Source: an uncultured Oscillospiraceae bacterium
GTDB lineage: Bacteria; Bacillota; Clostridia; Oscillospirales; Oscillospiraceae
DNA: 62,605 nucleotides
Assembly (NCBI GenBank): GCA_910589085.1
Contig: CAJUSG010000004.1
Location: 28,917-91,521 of the forward strand
Direction of reading: 5' to 3'
Below, one piece after another: positions 24,487 to 33,074 of the stretch. Below the pieces are notes generated by a model. The model was not told where the DNA came from. It saw nothing but the letters and a program-made list of their open reading frames with translations, and searched no databases. The position numbers were made by a program, and so were the translations under genes. The stretch's first letter is position 1, and every line of letters starts with the position of its first letter.

Positions 24487-25872
24487 ATGAAGATGAAGAA
24501 AATTGTTTCGGCGGCTCTGGCCATGGCCATGGCGCTGTCTCTGGCCGCCTGCGGCGGCCAGAACAATGGCGGTCAGAGCACCACTCCGCCCCCCTCCAGC
24601 AATCAGGGCAGCAACCAGAGCACCCCTGATCCCGCCCCCACCGGCAGCGGAACGGCCGACGCCATCACCGTCTGGGTCTATCCCGTGGGCGGCTGGGGCG
24701 ATGAGGCCAAGGTAAAGCCCCTGATCGACAAGTTTACCTCTGATACCGGCATCAAGGTCACCATGGAGTGGCTGGCCTACGCCGACGGCGACGACAAGGT
24801 GAACGCCGCCCTCACCGGCGGCAACGCCCCCGACGTCATCATGGAGGGCCCCGAGCGCCTGGTTGCCAACTGGGGCGTCAACGGCCACATGGTGGACCTG
24901 AGCGACATGATTGACGACACCGACCGCCAGGAGATCCTGCCCGCCGCTCTGGCTGCCGGCACCTCCACCGACGGCAAGGTCTATCTCTACCCCATGTTCA
25001 ACGTGGCCCACTGCATGGCCGTGAACTACACCGCCGTGAAGGAGGCCGGCGCCGAGGCCAACATCGACCTGGAGACCCGCACCTGGACTGTGGAGCAGTT
25101 CGACGCCACCGTCAAGGCTCTGTATGACAAGTACGGCACCACCGTGGCCGCTGTCTACTGTGCCGGCCAGGGCGGCGACCAGGGCACCCGCGAGCTGATC
25201 CGCAACCGCTACAGCACCAAGCTGACCAACGCCGAGCACACCGCCTACACCTGGAACACCCCTGAGGTCATCAACGCCCTCACCGACCTGAAGAATATGC
25301 CCGGTATCGAGTTTGACGCCTCCCTCCAGGGCGGCGACGAGATCGCCAAGTTCTACCAGGGCGTGCTGAAGATGGCCTTCTGCTGGAACGCCGCGCAGCA
25401 GATGGATCCCAACTCCGCCGGCACCGGCGAGGGCAAGACCCTGACCGGCGACGAGATCGTGTACATGTGCTTCCCCACTCAGGAGGGCAAGGCCCCTGAG
25501 GAGGGCTCCGGCGTCTGGGGCCTGGGTGCCTTTAACACCGGCGACGAGGCCCGCATTGCCGCCGCCAAGGAGTTCATCAAGTATATGTGCGACTCTGAGA
25601 ACTGCTCTCAGGCCGGCGACATCTCCAACTTCTTCTCCTGCCGCTCCATGGCGGAGGGCGTGGAGATCAAGTCCAGCAACCCCCTGCTGGTGGAGTACTA
25701 CAGCAAGATGATGCCCTACATGGGTGAGTACTACCAGATCACCAACGGCTGGGCCGGCGCCCGGACCGAGTGGTGGAACATGCTCCAGCGGGTGGGCGCG
25801 GGCGACGACATCGCTGAGACCGTGGCCAAGTACGAGGCCAACGCCAACGCTGCCGCCAGCGCCGCGAGCTGA
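24487..25872 (+). CDS. ABC sugar transporter substrate-binding lipoprotein
   Basis: 461 residues, family 1 extracellular solute-binding protein. Signal peptide with lipobox (LSLAAC, residues about 16-21), then a Ser/Gly/Gln/Pro-rich spacer. The mature domain shows WVYPVGGWGDEAKVKPLIDKF (first 20 residues typical of carbohydrate binding proteins), APDVIMEGPERLVANW, and a C-terminal GAFNTGDEARIAAAKEFIKY segment. ATG 24487 follows GAAGGAGG. Associated permeases follow; the ATPase is not encoded here, so a shared MsmK-type ATPase elsewhere is expected. Sialic acid is the probable substrate by context. Confidence 0.92.
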   Translation: MKMKKIVSAALAMAMALSLAACGGQNNGGQSTTPPPSSNQGSNQSTPDPAPTGSGTADAITVWVYPVGGWGDEAKVKPLIDKFTSDTGIKVTMEWLAYADGDDKVNAALTGGNAPDVIMEGPERLVANWGVNGHMVDLSDMIDDTDRQEILPAALAAGTSTDGKVYLYPMFNVAHCMAVNYTAVKEAGAEANIDLETRTWTVEQFDATVKALYDKYGTTVAAVYCAGQGGDQGTRELIRNRYSTKLTNAEHTAYTWNTPEVINALTDLKNMPGIEFDASLQGGDEIAKFYQGVLKMAFCWNAAQQMDPNSAGTGEGKTLTGDEIVYMCFPTQEGKAPEEGSGVWGLGAFNTGDEARIAAAKEFIKYMCDSENCSQAGDISNFFSCRSMAEGVEIKSSNPLLVEYYSKMMPYMGEYYQITNGWAGARTEWWNMLQRVGAGDDIAETVAKYEANANAAASAAS

Positions 25873-25900
25873 TCTGAGTTCCCGGTTTTATTAAGGGTTC

Positions 25901-25935
25901 GCGCCCCTCTTCCGCATAGCGCGGAAGAGGGGCGC
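25901..25935 (+). terminator. Intercistronic hairpin after the binding-protein gene
   Basis: GCGCCCCTCTTCCGC (25901-25915) pairs perfectly with GCGGAAGAGGGGCGC (25921-25935). No T-run follows, so it more likely protects the binding-protein mRNA or attenuates partly than stops transcription fully. Confidence 0.7.
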
Positions 25936-25985
25936 GTCTATCAATTCAGCCCTTCCCTCACGATGTTGTGAAAGGAGTGTTAAGC

Positions 25986-26900
25986 TTGGCAAATTCCCAG
26001 CCCAAAATGAGCAGGGCGCTGCAGCGCCGGGAGAATGTTGCGGGCTACCTGTTCATGCTGCCCAGCCTGATTTTCTTTATCGGCTTTGTGGTGGCGCCTA
26101 TGATTATCTGTATCGGCTACAGCTTTACCGACGCGAATATGAACTCCAAAACGGTCGCCACAACCTTTGTGGGCCTCAAGAACTTTATCGACCTGTGGCA
26201 GGATGAGACCTTTTTGCTGGCCCTGAAAAACACCTTCCTGATCGTGCTGGTCAGCGTGCCCGCGGTGTGCATGTTCTCCCTGTGGGTGGGCTCGGCCATT
26301 TACCACCTGAAGGGCCCCGTCCTGTCCGCCTTCCGCTGCATCTTCTACCTCCCCGTGGTCACCGGTTCGGTGGCCGTCACCGTGGTGTGGAAGTGGATGT
26401 ATGACAACTACACCGGCATTTTGAACTACGTGCTCAAGGGAGCCGGCCTGATCGAGCAAAATATCAACTTCCTGGGCGACGAGCGGTTCGCCCTGTGGTG
26501 CATCATTCTGATCCTGTTCACCACCTCGGTGGGCCAGCCCATCGTGCTCTACGTCTCCGCCCTGGGCAATGTGGACACAACTCTGATCGAGGCCGCCCAG
26601 GTGGACGGCGCCAACGACATCCAGGTATTCTGGAAGGTGAAGTGGCCCCAGATGATGCCCACCACCCTGTACATCCTGGTCATCACCACCATCAACTCCT
26701 TCCAGTGCTTCGCTCTGATTCAGCTGCTGACCAAGGGCGGCGCGGGGACCGACACTGTAATGTACCGCATCTACTGGACCGCCTTCAAGCTCACGGAGCA
26801 GGCGGGCCACTTCGGCTACGCCAACGCCATGGGCGTGGTGCTGGCCATCTTCATCGGGATCCTGTCCGCCGTCCAGTTCAAACTGGCCAAAGAGAAGTAG
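25986..26900 (+). CDS. ABC sugar transporter permease (MalF/UgpA type)
   Basis: 304 residues, six transmembrane helices beginning with the NVAGYLFMLPSLIFFIGF segment. The cytoplasmic EAA loop reads LIEAAQVDGANDIQVFWKV, which contacts the ATPase. AAAGGAG at 25971-25977 points to TTG 25986 as start; GTG 25968 would lie upstream of the ribosome-binding site. Middle gene of the importer. Confidence 0.92.
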   Translation: MANSQPKMSRALQRRENVAGYLFMLPSLIFFIGFVVAPMIICIGYSFTDANMNSKTVATTFVGLKNFIDLWQDETFLLALKNTFLIVLVSVPAVCMFSLWVGSAIYHLKGPVLSAFRCIFYLPVVTGSVAVTVVWKWMYDNYTGILNYVLKGAGLIEQNINFLGDERFALWCIILILFTTSVGQPIVLYVSALGNVDTTLIEAAQVDGANDIQVFWKVKWPQMMPTTLYILVITTINSFQCFALIQLLTKGGAGTDTVMYRIYWTAFKLTEQAGHFGYANAMGVVLAIFIGILSAVQFKLAKEK

Positions 26901-26912
26901 GGAGGTGGAAAT

Positions 26913-27842
26913 ATGAGATTAGGAGCCAAACGTGTAACCCCTTACCGGGTCATCTCCATCATTGTGCTGGTGATTCTGGCGCTGCTGTTCCTGTTCCCCC
27001 TCTACTGGATCGTCACCGGCTCCATGAAACCGGTGACCGAGATTCTCAATCCGGAGCCCTCCTTCTTCCCCAAGGAGTTCACCATGAACAACTTCGACCG
27101 CCTGTTCGCCAAGCGCACCGCCCCCCTGTGGGAGCTGGCGGTCCCCTTCAGCAGCCAGTTCTCCTCCGACCATAAGGCTGTCTATTTTTCCGTGGGGCCC
27201 ACCGCCCCCGCCGCCTTCCGCTGGCTCATCAACACGGTGTTTATGGCCGTGGCCGCCATGGTCATTACCTGCATCACCGCCTCTATGGCCGGCTACGCCC
27301 TGGCGAAAAAGCGCTTTAAGGGCCGCGGGATTCTGTTCTCTCTGATCGTGTGCGCCATGGCCCTGCCCAAGCAGGTCATTCTGATTCCTCTGATTAAAGA
27401 AATCTCCGCCCTGTTCATGTGGGACAATCTCTGGGCGGTCATCGTGCCCACCGTGGGCTGGCCCTTCGGCGTGTTTTTGATGAAGCAGTTCTCCGAAAGC
27501 GTTCCGGGAGAAATTTTGGAGGCCGCCCGCATCGATGGCGCCAGCGAGTGGTATACATTCTACAGCGTGGTCACCCCCATGATTAAGCCGGGCATCGGCG
27601 CCCTGGCCATCTTCACCTTTATCAACTCCTGGAACGACTACTTCCTCCAGTTGATTATGCTGGGCAGCGGGAGCAACTACACCATCTCCCTGGGCATCGC
27701 CACCCTCCAGTCGGAGACCAGCATCGACCTGGGCATCCTGATGGCGGGCGCGGCGCTGGCCGCCATCCCCATCATCATCGTGTTCCTGGCCTTCCAGAAG
27801 TATTTCACCCAGGGCATCACCATGGGCGCTGTAAAGGGGTAA
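26913..27842 (+). CDS. ABC sugar transporter permease (MalG/UgpE type)
   Basis: 309 residues with six transmembrane helices. The EAA loop reads ILEAARIDGASEWYTFYSVV and the C-terminus ends FQKYFTQGITMGAVKG, the classical MalG-type ending. An extra segment of about 40 residues between helices 1 and 2 (around residues 50-90) is typical for this branch. ATG 26913 follows GGGAGGTGG. Six bases before the YhcH-type gene. Confidence 0.93.
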   Translation: MRLGAKRVTPYRVISIIVLVILALLFLFPLYWIVTGSMKPVTEILNPEPSFFPKEFTMNNFDRLFAKRTAPLWELAVPFSSQFSSDHKAVYFSVGPTAPAAFRWLINTVFMAVAAMVITCITASMAGYALAKKRFKGRGILFSLIVCAMALPKQVILIPLIKEISALFMWDNLWAVIVPTVGWPFGVFLMKQFSESVPGEILEAARIDGASEWYTFYSVVTPMIKPGIGALAIFTFINSWNDYFLQLIMLGSGSNYTISLGIATLQSETSIDLGILMAGAALAAIPIIIVFLAFQKYFTQGITMGAVKG

Positions 27843-27847
27843 GGGCC

Positions 27848-28306
27848 ATGATCTATGCAAAAAACAGCGACGCGCTGTCCTACCGGGGCATCCACCCCAA
27901 TCTGGACCTGGCGCTGGCACACATCACCCCGGAATTTCTGGCCGCCGTGGGGGAGCAGCGCACGGAGCTGAAGGGCGGCGACGTATACGCCACCCGCTTC
28001 ACCTACGAGACGGTCCCCGAGGAGGAGAGCTTTTTCGAGGCCCACAGGAAGTATCTGGACATCCACATCATGGTGGATGGCTCCGAGGGGGTGGAGATCG
28101 CCCCGCCGGAGGGGCTGACGGAGTTCGACCGGACGGAGGCCAGCGACTTCTACGCCTACCGGGGCCCGGCCAGCTACAAGCTGACCCTGTCCCCCGGGGA
28201 CTTTCTGGTGGTCTTCCCCAATGACGCCCACCGGATCAAGATGCAGCTGAACACCCCTGAAACGGTATCCAAGGTGGTGTTCAAGGTGCGAATTTTTGAC
28301 GATTGA
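27848..28306 (+). CDS. YhcH/YjgK/YiaL-family protein (DUF386)
   Basis: 152-residue cupin-like protein. Members occur in sialic-acid clusters and are thought to act as sugar-anomerase or isomerase type enzymes (NanQ/TabA relatives). Metal-binding and conserved features: TRFTYETVPEEESFFEAHRKYLDIHIMVDG (landmarks AHRKYLDIH and EGVEIA) and the C-terminal PNDAHRIKMQL. Stop overlaps the ribosome-binding site of the lyase gene, so the two are coupled. Confidence 0.9.
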   Translation: MIYAKNSDALSYRGIHPNLDLALAHITPEFLAAVGEQRTELKGGDVYATRFTYETVPEEESFFEAHRKYLDIHIMVDGSEGVEIAPPEGLTEFDRTEASDFYAYRGPASYKLTLSPGDFLVVFPNDAHRIKMQLNTPETVSKVVFKVRIFDD

Positions 28307-28317
28307 GGAGCGATGAC

Positions 28318-29226
28318 ATGAAAGATCTTACCAAATACCAGGGCATTTTCCCCGCCTTTTATGCCTGCTACGGCAAGGACGGCGGGGTGGATGTCCAGGC
28401 CGTCCGGGCGCTGGCCAAATACCTGCTGGACAAGGGCGTAAAGGGCCTGTATGTGGGCGGCTCCTCCGGCGAGTGCATCTACCAGAGCGTGGCCGAGCGG
28501 AAGGAGACCCTGGAGACCGTGATGGCGGAGGTGGGCGGCAAGCTGACCATCATCGCCCATGTGGCCTGCAACAACACCGCCGACAGCCGGGAGCTGGCCG
28601 CCCACGCCGAGAGCCTGGGGGTGGACGCCATCGCCTCCATCCCCCCCATCTACTTCCACCTGCCCCCTATGGGCATCGCCAAGTATTGGAACGACATCTC
28701 TGACGCCGCCCCCAATACCGACTTTATCATCTACAATATCCCCCAGCTGGCCGGGGTGGCCCTCACGGTTCCCCTCCTTCAGGAGATGCTGAAGAACCCC
28801 CGGGTCATCGGGGTGAAAAACTCCTCCATGCCGGTGCAGGACATCCAGATGTGGCATGACGAGGGGGCTGTGGTCTTCAACGGCCCGGACGAGCAGCTGC
28901 TGTCCGGCCTGGCCGCCGGGGCCATCGGCGGCATCGGCGGCACCTACGCCGCCATGCCCGAGCTGTATCTGGAGATTTTCCGCTGCTTCCAGGCCGGCGA
29001 GCTGGCCAAGGGCCGGGAGGTCCAGAATGAGTGCTGCCGCATCATCTACAAGATGTGCTCCGCCCAGGGAAATATGTACGCCGTCATCAAGGAGATCATC
29101 CGCCTTCAGGGCGGGCCCGATGTGGGCGGCGTCCGGGCTCCCCTGCTGGAGCTGGCCGACGGCGACCGGCCCATTGTGACGCAGGCCCACGAGATGATAA
29201 AGGCCGCCATTGAGAAGTACTGCTGA
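28318..29226 (+). CDS. nanA: N-acetylneuraminate lyase, DHDPS superfamily
   Basis: 302 residues, TIM-barrel aldolase splitting N-acetylneuraminate into pyruvate and N-acetylmannosamine through a Schiff base. Catalytic residues are in place: Lys167 in RVIGVKNSSM, Tyr139 in IIYNIPQLAGV, and the GLYVGGSSGE carboxylate-binding loop at 43-52. The GGSSGE and VKNSS forms fit lyases better than dihydrodipicolinate synthase. ATG 28318 after TTGAGGAG; TTG 28303 in frame is less likely. Last gene of the importer operon, followed by a terminator. Confidence 0.9.
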   Translation: MKDLTKYQGIFPAFYACYGKDGGVDVQAVRALAKYLLDKGVKGLYVGGSSGECIYQSVAERKETLETVMAEVGGKLTIIAHVACNNTADSRELAAHAESLGVDAIASIPPIYFHLPPMGIAKYWNDISDAAPNTDFIIYNIPQLAGVALTVPLLQEMLKNPRVIGVKNSSMPVQDIQMWHDEGAVVFNGPDEQLLSGLAAGAIGGIGGTYAAMPELYLEIFRCFQAGELAKGREVQNECCRIIYKMCSAQGNMYAVIKEIIRLQGGPDVGGVRAPLLELADGDRPIVTQAHEMIKAAIEKYC

Positions 29227-29239
29227 GCATTTGCCAAAA

Positions 29240-29268
29240 GCCCCTCCGGGTAAAACCGGAGGGGCTTA
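29240..29268 (+). terminator. Terminator of the nan operon
   Basis: GCCCCTCCGG (29240-29249) pairs with CCGGAGGGGC (29256-29265), then TTATT. Confidence 0.8.
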
Positions 29269-29298
29269 TTGACAATTACGGACGGGAGTTGTTACAAT
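29269..29298 (+). promoter_or_regulatory. Promoter of the potassium-channel gene
   Basis: TTGACA (29269-29274), 18-base spacer and TACAAT (29293-29298), starting directly after the nan terminator and about 75 bases before the channel gene. Confidence 0.7.
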
Positions 29299-29374
29299 AT
29301 AGCCGGTATACTGCGATGGACACAGACCGGCGGGCCTTTGGCGGGAAGGGGCCCCTGAGACGGTGAGGAGAGGG

Positions 29375-30595
29375 ATGACAGCGATGGCCGATGCGAACGT
29401 TTGGCTCAGCCGCAGGAGACGGGTGCATGATATTATAGAGGTGGGGGCCTCTGAGGACCGGATCAGCCGGCTCTACGACCTGGTGAACTCCCTGGCCATC
29501 GTGGTCAACCTGGTGGGCAGCGTAATCTACACCTTTGAGGAGTTCCGCGCCGGCTTTGGAGGCTGGCTGCTGACCATTGAGGCGGTTACGGTGGTCTTTT
29601 TCGCGGTGGACTACTGCCTGCGCCTGTGGACAGCCCGGTTTCTCCACCCCAAGCTCTCCCCGGCCCGGGCGCTGCTGAAGTACATATTTTCCTTCAGCGG
29701 GCTGGTGGATCTGCTGTCCTTCCTGCCCTACTATCTGCCCGTCTTTTTCCCCTCCGGGGCGGTGGCCTTCCGGATGTTCCGGGTGGTGCGGATCTTCCGG
29801 CTGTTCCGGATCAACGCCTACTACGACTCCCTGAATGTGATTACCCAGGTCATCGCCAGCAAGCGGCAGCAGCTGCTGTCCTCGGTGTTCATTATCATCA
29901 TCCTGATGCTGGCCTCCAGCCTGTGCATGTACAGCCTGGAGCACGAGGCGCAGCCGGAGGTGTTTACCAACGCCTTCTCCGGCATCTGGTGGGCGGTGTC
30001 CACCCTGCTCACCGTGGGCTATGGGGACATCTACCCCATCACCACCATGGGCAAGCTGTTCAGCATTGTCATCACCTTTCTGGGGGTGGGCATGGTGGCC
30101 ATCCCGACCGGTATTATTTCCGCCGGCTTTGTGGACCAGTACTCCCGGGTCAAGCGGCTGAGCGAGTACGCCCACGAGACGGACGTTCACTTCATCAAGG
30201 TGGGCCTGAACAAGCGGGACCCTTGGGCGGGGCGAACCATTCAGGAGCTGGGGCTGCCCTCGGGAATCATTGTAGCCGCCATCCAGCGGGCGGGAAAAAT
30301 CATTGTACCCCGGGGCAGCGTGGAGCTCTTCCCGGAGGACACGCTGGTGCTGGGGGCGAAATCCCTGGGGGACGACAAGCACATTGACCTGAAGGAGATG
30401 GTGCTGCGTAGGCAGAACCCCTGGAACGGCCAGCGCATCCGGGACCTGGACATCTCCCGGCAGACCATCATCGTCATGGTGCGGCGGAAGGGAAATGTTC
30501 TGATCCCCAACGGCGACCTGACCCTTCTGGAGGGGGACAGCATCATCCTCTATACCCAGAGCCACCTGCGGGGCGCCAGCACCATTGAGGTGTAG
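29375..30595 (+). CDS. Voltage-gated-type potassium channel with two RCK C-terminal domains
   Basis: 406 residues. About six transmembrane helices; an S4-like segment rich in arginine (FRMFRVVRIFRLFRINAYY) precedes the pore helix and the selectivity filter TVGYGD. The cytoplasmic part holds two TrkA-C/RCK-C-like domains (about residues 265-330 and 335-405; GLPSGIIVAAIQRAGKIIVP and DISRQTIIVMVRRKGNVLIP), a ligand-gating module without the RCK-N Rossmann fold. ATG 29375 or ATG 29384 could be the start; GTG 29363 is less likely. Probably monocistronic. Confidence 0.9.
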   Translation: MTAMADANVWLSRRRRVHDIIEVGASEDRISRLYDLVNSLAIVVNLVGSVIYTFEEFRAGFGGWLLTIEAVTVVFFAVDYCLRLWTARFLHPKLSPARALLKYIFSFSGLVDLLSFLPYYLPVFFPSGAVAFRMFRVVRIFRLFRINAYYDSLNVITQVIASKRQQLLSSVFIIIILMLASSLCMYSLEHEAQPEVFTNAFSGIWWAVSTLLTVGYGDIYPITTMGKLFSIVITFLGVGMVAIPTGIISAGFVDQYSRVKRLSEYAHETDVHFIKVGLNKRDPWAGRTIQELGLPSGIIVAAIQRAGKIIVPRGSVELFPEDTLVLGAKSLGDDKHIDLKEMVLRRQNPWNGQRIRDLDISRQTIIVMVRRKGNVLIPNGDLTLLEGDSIILYTQSHLRGASTIEV

Positions 30596-30611
30596 GGCGG
30601 AGATACAAGTG

Positions 30612-30648
30612 GGCTCCTCCTGGGGATTTGGCCTCAGGAGGAGCCTTT
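30612..30648. terminator. Terminator between the channel gene and the XRE gene
   Basis: GGCTCCTCCT (30612-30621) pairs with AGGAGGAGCC (30636-30645), TTTGT follows. The right arm overlaps the 3' end of the converging XRE gene. Confidence 0.7.
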
Positions 30649-30966
30649 GTCCTTCCGGCGATGGGCCAGAAGGGTGTCCAGCAGGAGAAGCAGCTCCTGC
30701 CGCTGCTCCCGGGGCAGGGCCCGATACAGGGCCAGGAGACGGACCTCGTCGTCGGGGGCGGGGGCGGCTTTCAGGTGAAGAAGCTGGTCGGCTGACACCT
30801 GATACAGGCGCAGCAGCAGGGCAAAGGTCTGCAGGTCGGGCTCCGACACGCCGTTTTCGTAGCCCGAGAGGGTCTTGTTGTTGATCCCGGTGAGCGCCAT
30901 CACCTGGGTCTGGGTCAGCTCCCGGCGCTCCCGGGCCAGACGCAGGGCCTGTCCAATTTCTGTCAT
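30634..30966 (-). CDS. XRE-family helix-turn-helix regulator
   Basis: 110 residues. Residues 3-60 are an HTH_3 domain (IGQALRLARERRELTQTQVM, then LTGINNKTLSGYENGVSEPD). The C-terminal half is a helical region rich in Leu/Arg/Glu (EVRLLALYRALPREQRQELL), similar to short chromosomal regulators. Divergent from the MacAB-like efflux operon across a 464-base gap containing a palindrome; regulation of itself or the efflux genes is possible. Confidence 0.88.
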   Translation of the reverse strand: MTEIGQALRLARERRELTQTQVMALTGINNKTLSGYENGVSEPDLQTFALLLRLYQVSADQLLHLKAAPAPDDEVRLLALYRALPREQRQELLLLLDTLLAHRRKDKGSS

Positions 30967-31022
30967 ACGCTCCCGCCCTCCTTTTCTTATATTCTAAGAC
31001 GCCAGCCCGAGATTCTTACATA

Positions 31023-31075
31023 TTTCTTAAAATTAATGAATTGTTCATTGATTTCTTAAAAATAAAGATTATAAT
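31023..31075 (+). promoter_or_regulatory. AT-rich palindrome with promoter-like boxes in a 464-base gap
   Basis: AATGAA-TTG-TTCATT (31035-31049) is a perfect palindrome flanked by direct repeats TTTCTTAAAA (31023-31032 and 31052-31061). TTGATT (31048-31053) and TATAAT (31070-31075) with 16 bases between could be a rightward promoter overlapping that site. It resembles an operator for the adjoining XRE gene. No gene is seen between here and the efflux operon. Confidence 0.45.
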
Positions 31076-31324
31076 ATGCTGGTCCTGAAAAGTGAGAAGA
31101 AACGGCCGGCTGTTTTTTCCGGATTGCGGGGCAGGGAAAAATTTTGCTTGACATTCCACCTGCTGGAGGGTGCATAGTGGACGGGCAAGGGGGCGCGGCC
31201 CTCAATCTTTCCCAAATCTTTACGGTTTTCTTTCCCGGGAGCTTTACCGCGGAGGAGTACCATAGGGCTGTGGAGTCAGTGAAAGCCGCCCGAAAAAATT
31301 TTAATGAAAATTTTATCTTTTCTT

Positions 31325-31354
31325 TTGAAAAATGTAAGGTTTGCCCAGTACAAT
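31325..31354 (+). promoter_or_regulatory. Promoter of the efflux operon
   Basis: TTGAAA (31325-31330), 18-base spacer and TACAAT (31349-31354), about 75 bases before ATG 31431, in an AT-rich stretch. Confidence 0.6.
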
Positions 31355-31430
31355 ATCTCACACGGGAATCACCGGGAGACCGGTGTATATAAACGGGGGC
31401 GGGCCCCCGAGGAAAACAAGGAGAATCGCC

Positions 31431-33068
31431 ATGGAAACAACGCAAGTCTTAACACCGGAGGCGCCCCAGTCGCCCAAGAAAAAGCTCCCCTCCTTCCATC
31501 TGCCCAAGGGCAGGAAGGGAAGGAAGTGGGTGCGCAGGATTGTCATTCTGGCAGTGGTGGCCCTGGGGGCGTACTGGTTTTTTCTGCGCCCCAAGCAGAG
31601 CGGCGCCCCTGTGATGGGCCAGTACACACCGGACACCGTACAGCGCCGGAGCCTGACCACGGCCGTCTCGGGCACGGGCACCGTCACCCCCATTGAGTCC
31701 TACTATCTGAAGCCTCTGGTCACCGGCGAGGTGCTGGAGGCCCCCTTCGAGGTGGGCGACCGGGTGGAGAAGGGGGATGTCCTCTACCGTCTGGACGCCA
31801 AGGACGCGGAGATGAGCATCCAGCAGGCCGAGCTGACCGTCCGCCAGGCCCAGAAGAGCTATGACGACCTGGCCGCCAACCTCACCGTCCGGGCGGGCGG
31901 GGCCGGCGTGGTCCAGAAGGTGCTGGTCCAGCGGGGGGACCTGGTCTCCCCTGGCACCCCCATCGCCGAGATCGCCGACACCTCCAACCTCACCGTGGTG
32001 CTCCCCTTCCACTCGGCCGACGCCCAGGGCATCGCCCCCGGCCAGAGCGCCCAGGTGACCGTTGCCGGCACCCTGGAGACCCTGCCCGGCACGGTGGAGT
32101 CGGTGTCCACCGCCGATTTGGTGGGGACGGGCGGGGCGCTGGTGCGGCATGTGAAGGTCCGGGTAAGCAACCCCGGAGCCCTCACCTCCGCCAACTCCGC
32201 CACTGCCCAAGTGGGGGATATCGCCTGCGCCGGCGGCGCCAATTTTGAGGAGGCTCTGCGCCAGACCGTGGTGGCCCAGGCCAGCGGCGAGGTGACCGGG
32301 GTGAGCGTCACCGCCGGCAGCGCCGTGTCTGCCGGGAGCACGCTGGTCTCTCTGGGCGGGACGGCTGCCCAGAGCAGCCTGGAGGACCTGTCCATCGCTC
32401 TGGAGAACGCCCGGCTCTCCCTCCAGCGGGCCCAGGACGCCCTGGAGAATTACACCATCACCGCCCCCATCTCGGGCACCGTCATCGAGAAGAACGTGAA
32501 GGCCGGGGACAACGTGAACAACATCGAGTCCGGCTCTCTGGCGGTGATCTACGACCTGAGCTACCTGAAGCTGGAGATGAACATCAGCGAGCTGGACCTG
32601 AGCAAGGTGACGCCGGGCCAGCGGGTGGACATCACCGCCGACGCCATCCCCGGCCAGGTCTTCACGGGGGTTGTGGACCGGGTGAGCATCAACGGCACCA
32701 CCACCAACGGCTTTACCACCTACCCCGCTACCATCCTCCTGGAGGACTACGGCGGATTGAACCCGGGCATGAATGTCTCCGCCGATATCGTGGTGGAGCA
32801 GGTGGAGAATGCCCTGTCCATCCCGGCGGCGGCGGTCCAGCGGGGTGATACGGTGCTGGTCCCCCTGGAGGGCTGTCTGTCCCCCGACGGGGCCACGGTG
32901 ATCGACCCCACCAGGACCGAGGAGCGCACCGTCACCCTGGGCGGCGGCGACGGGGAATATGTGGAGATCACCTCCGGCCTGAACGAGGGGGACGCCGTGC
33001 TGGTGCCCCTCCAGGCCCAGGGAGGCATGGGCGGCGGAGTAATGGCCGCTGTGCCTGCGGGAGGTTGA
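31431..33068 (+). CDS. HlyD/MacA-like efflux adaptor protein
   Basis: 545 residues. Short cytoplasmic N-terminus rich in Lys/Arg, one transmembrane helix (about residues 38-58, VILAVVALGAYWFFL), then a lipoyl/biotinyl-like hairpin and beta-barrel domains (VTGEVLEAPFEVGDRVEKGD, quoted in part) with a helical hairpin (AELTVRQAQKSYDDL). A second lipoyl half contains ITAPISGTVIEKNVKAGDNV, the periplasmic-adaptor hallmark. Longer than MacA of Gram-negatives by an internal duplication-like second barrel region (about residues 210-310). Followed by ATPase and FtsX-type permease, so it is the adaptor of a MacAB/YknXYZ-like exporter. ATG 31431 after AAGGAG. Confidence 0.9.
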   Translation: METTQVLTPEAPQSPKKKLPSFHLPKGRKGRKWVRRIVILAVVALGAYWFFLRPKQSGAPVMGQYTPDTVQRRSLTTAVSGTGTVTPIESYYLKPLVTGEVLEAPFEVGDRVEKGDVLYRLDAKDAEMSIQQAELTVRQAQKSYDDLAANLTVRAGGAGVVQKVLVQRGDLVSPGTPIAEIADTSNLTVVLPFHSADAQGIAPGQSAQVTVAGTLETLPGTVESVSTADLVGTGGALVRHVKVRVSNPGALTSANSATAQVGDIACAGGANFEEALRQTVVAQASGEVTGVSVTAGSAVSAGSTLVSLGGTAAQSSLEDLSIALENARLSLQRAQDALENYTITAPISGTVIEKNVKAGDNVNNIESGSLAVIYDLSYLKLEMNISELDLSKVTPGQRVDITADAIPGQVFTGVVDRVSINGTTTNGFTTYPATILLEDYGGLNPGMNVSADIVVEQVENALSIPAAAVQRGDTVLVPLEGCLSPDGATVIDPTRTEERTVTLGGGDGEYVEITSGLNEGDAVLVPLQAQGGMGGGVMAAVPAGG

Positions 33069-33074
33069 TGAACG

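Noticed and set aside
28318..29226. 4-hydroxy-tetrahydrodipicolinate synthase (DapA)
   Set aside because: GGSSGE and VKNSS motif forms plus the sialic-acid importer, YhcH protein and epimerase context favour N-acetylneuraminate lyase.
31056..31445. 129-residue minus-strand ORF in the gap before the efflux operon
   Set aside because: Overlaps the probable promoter and start of the adaptor gene; Pro/Cys-rich random-looking sequence without a family.
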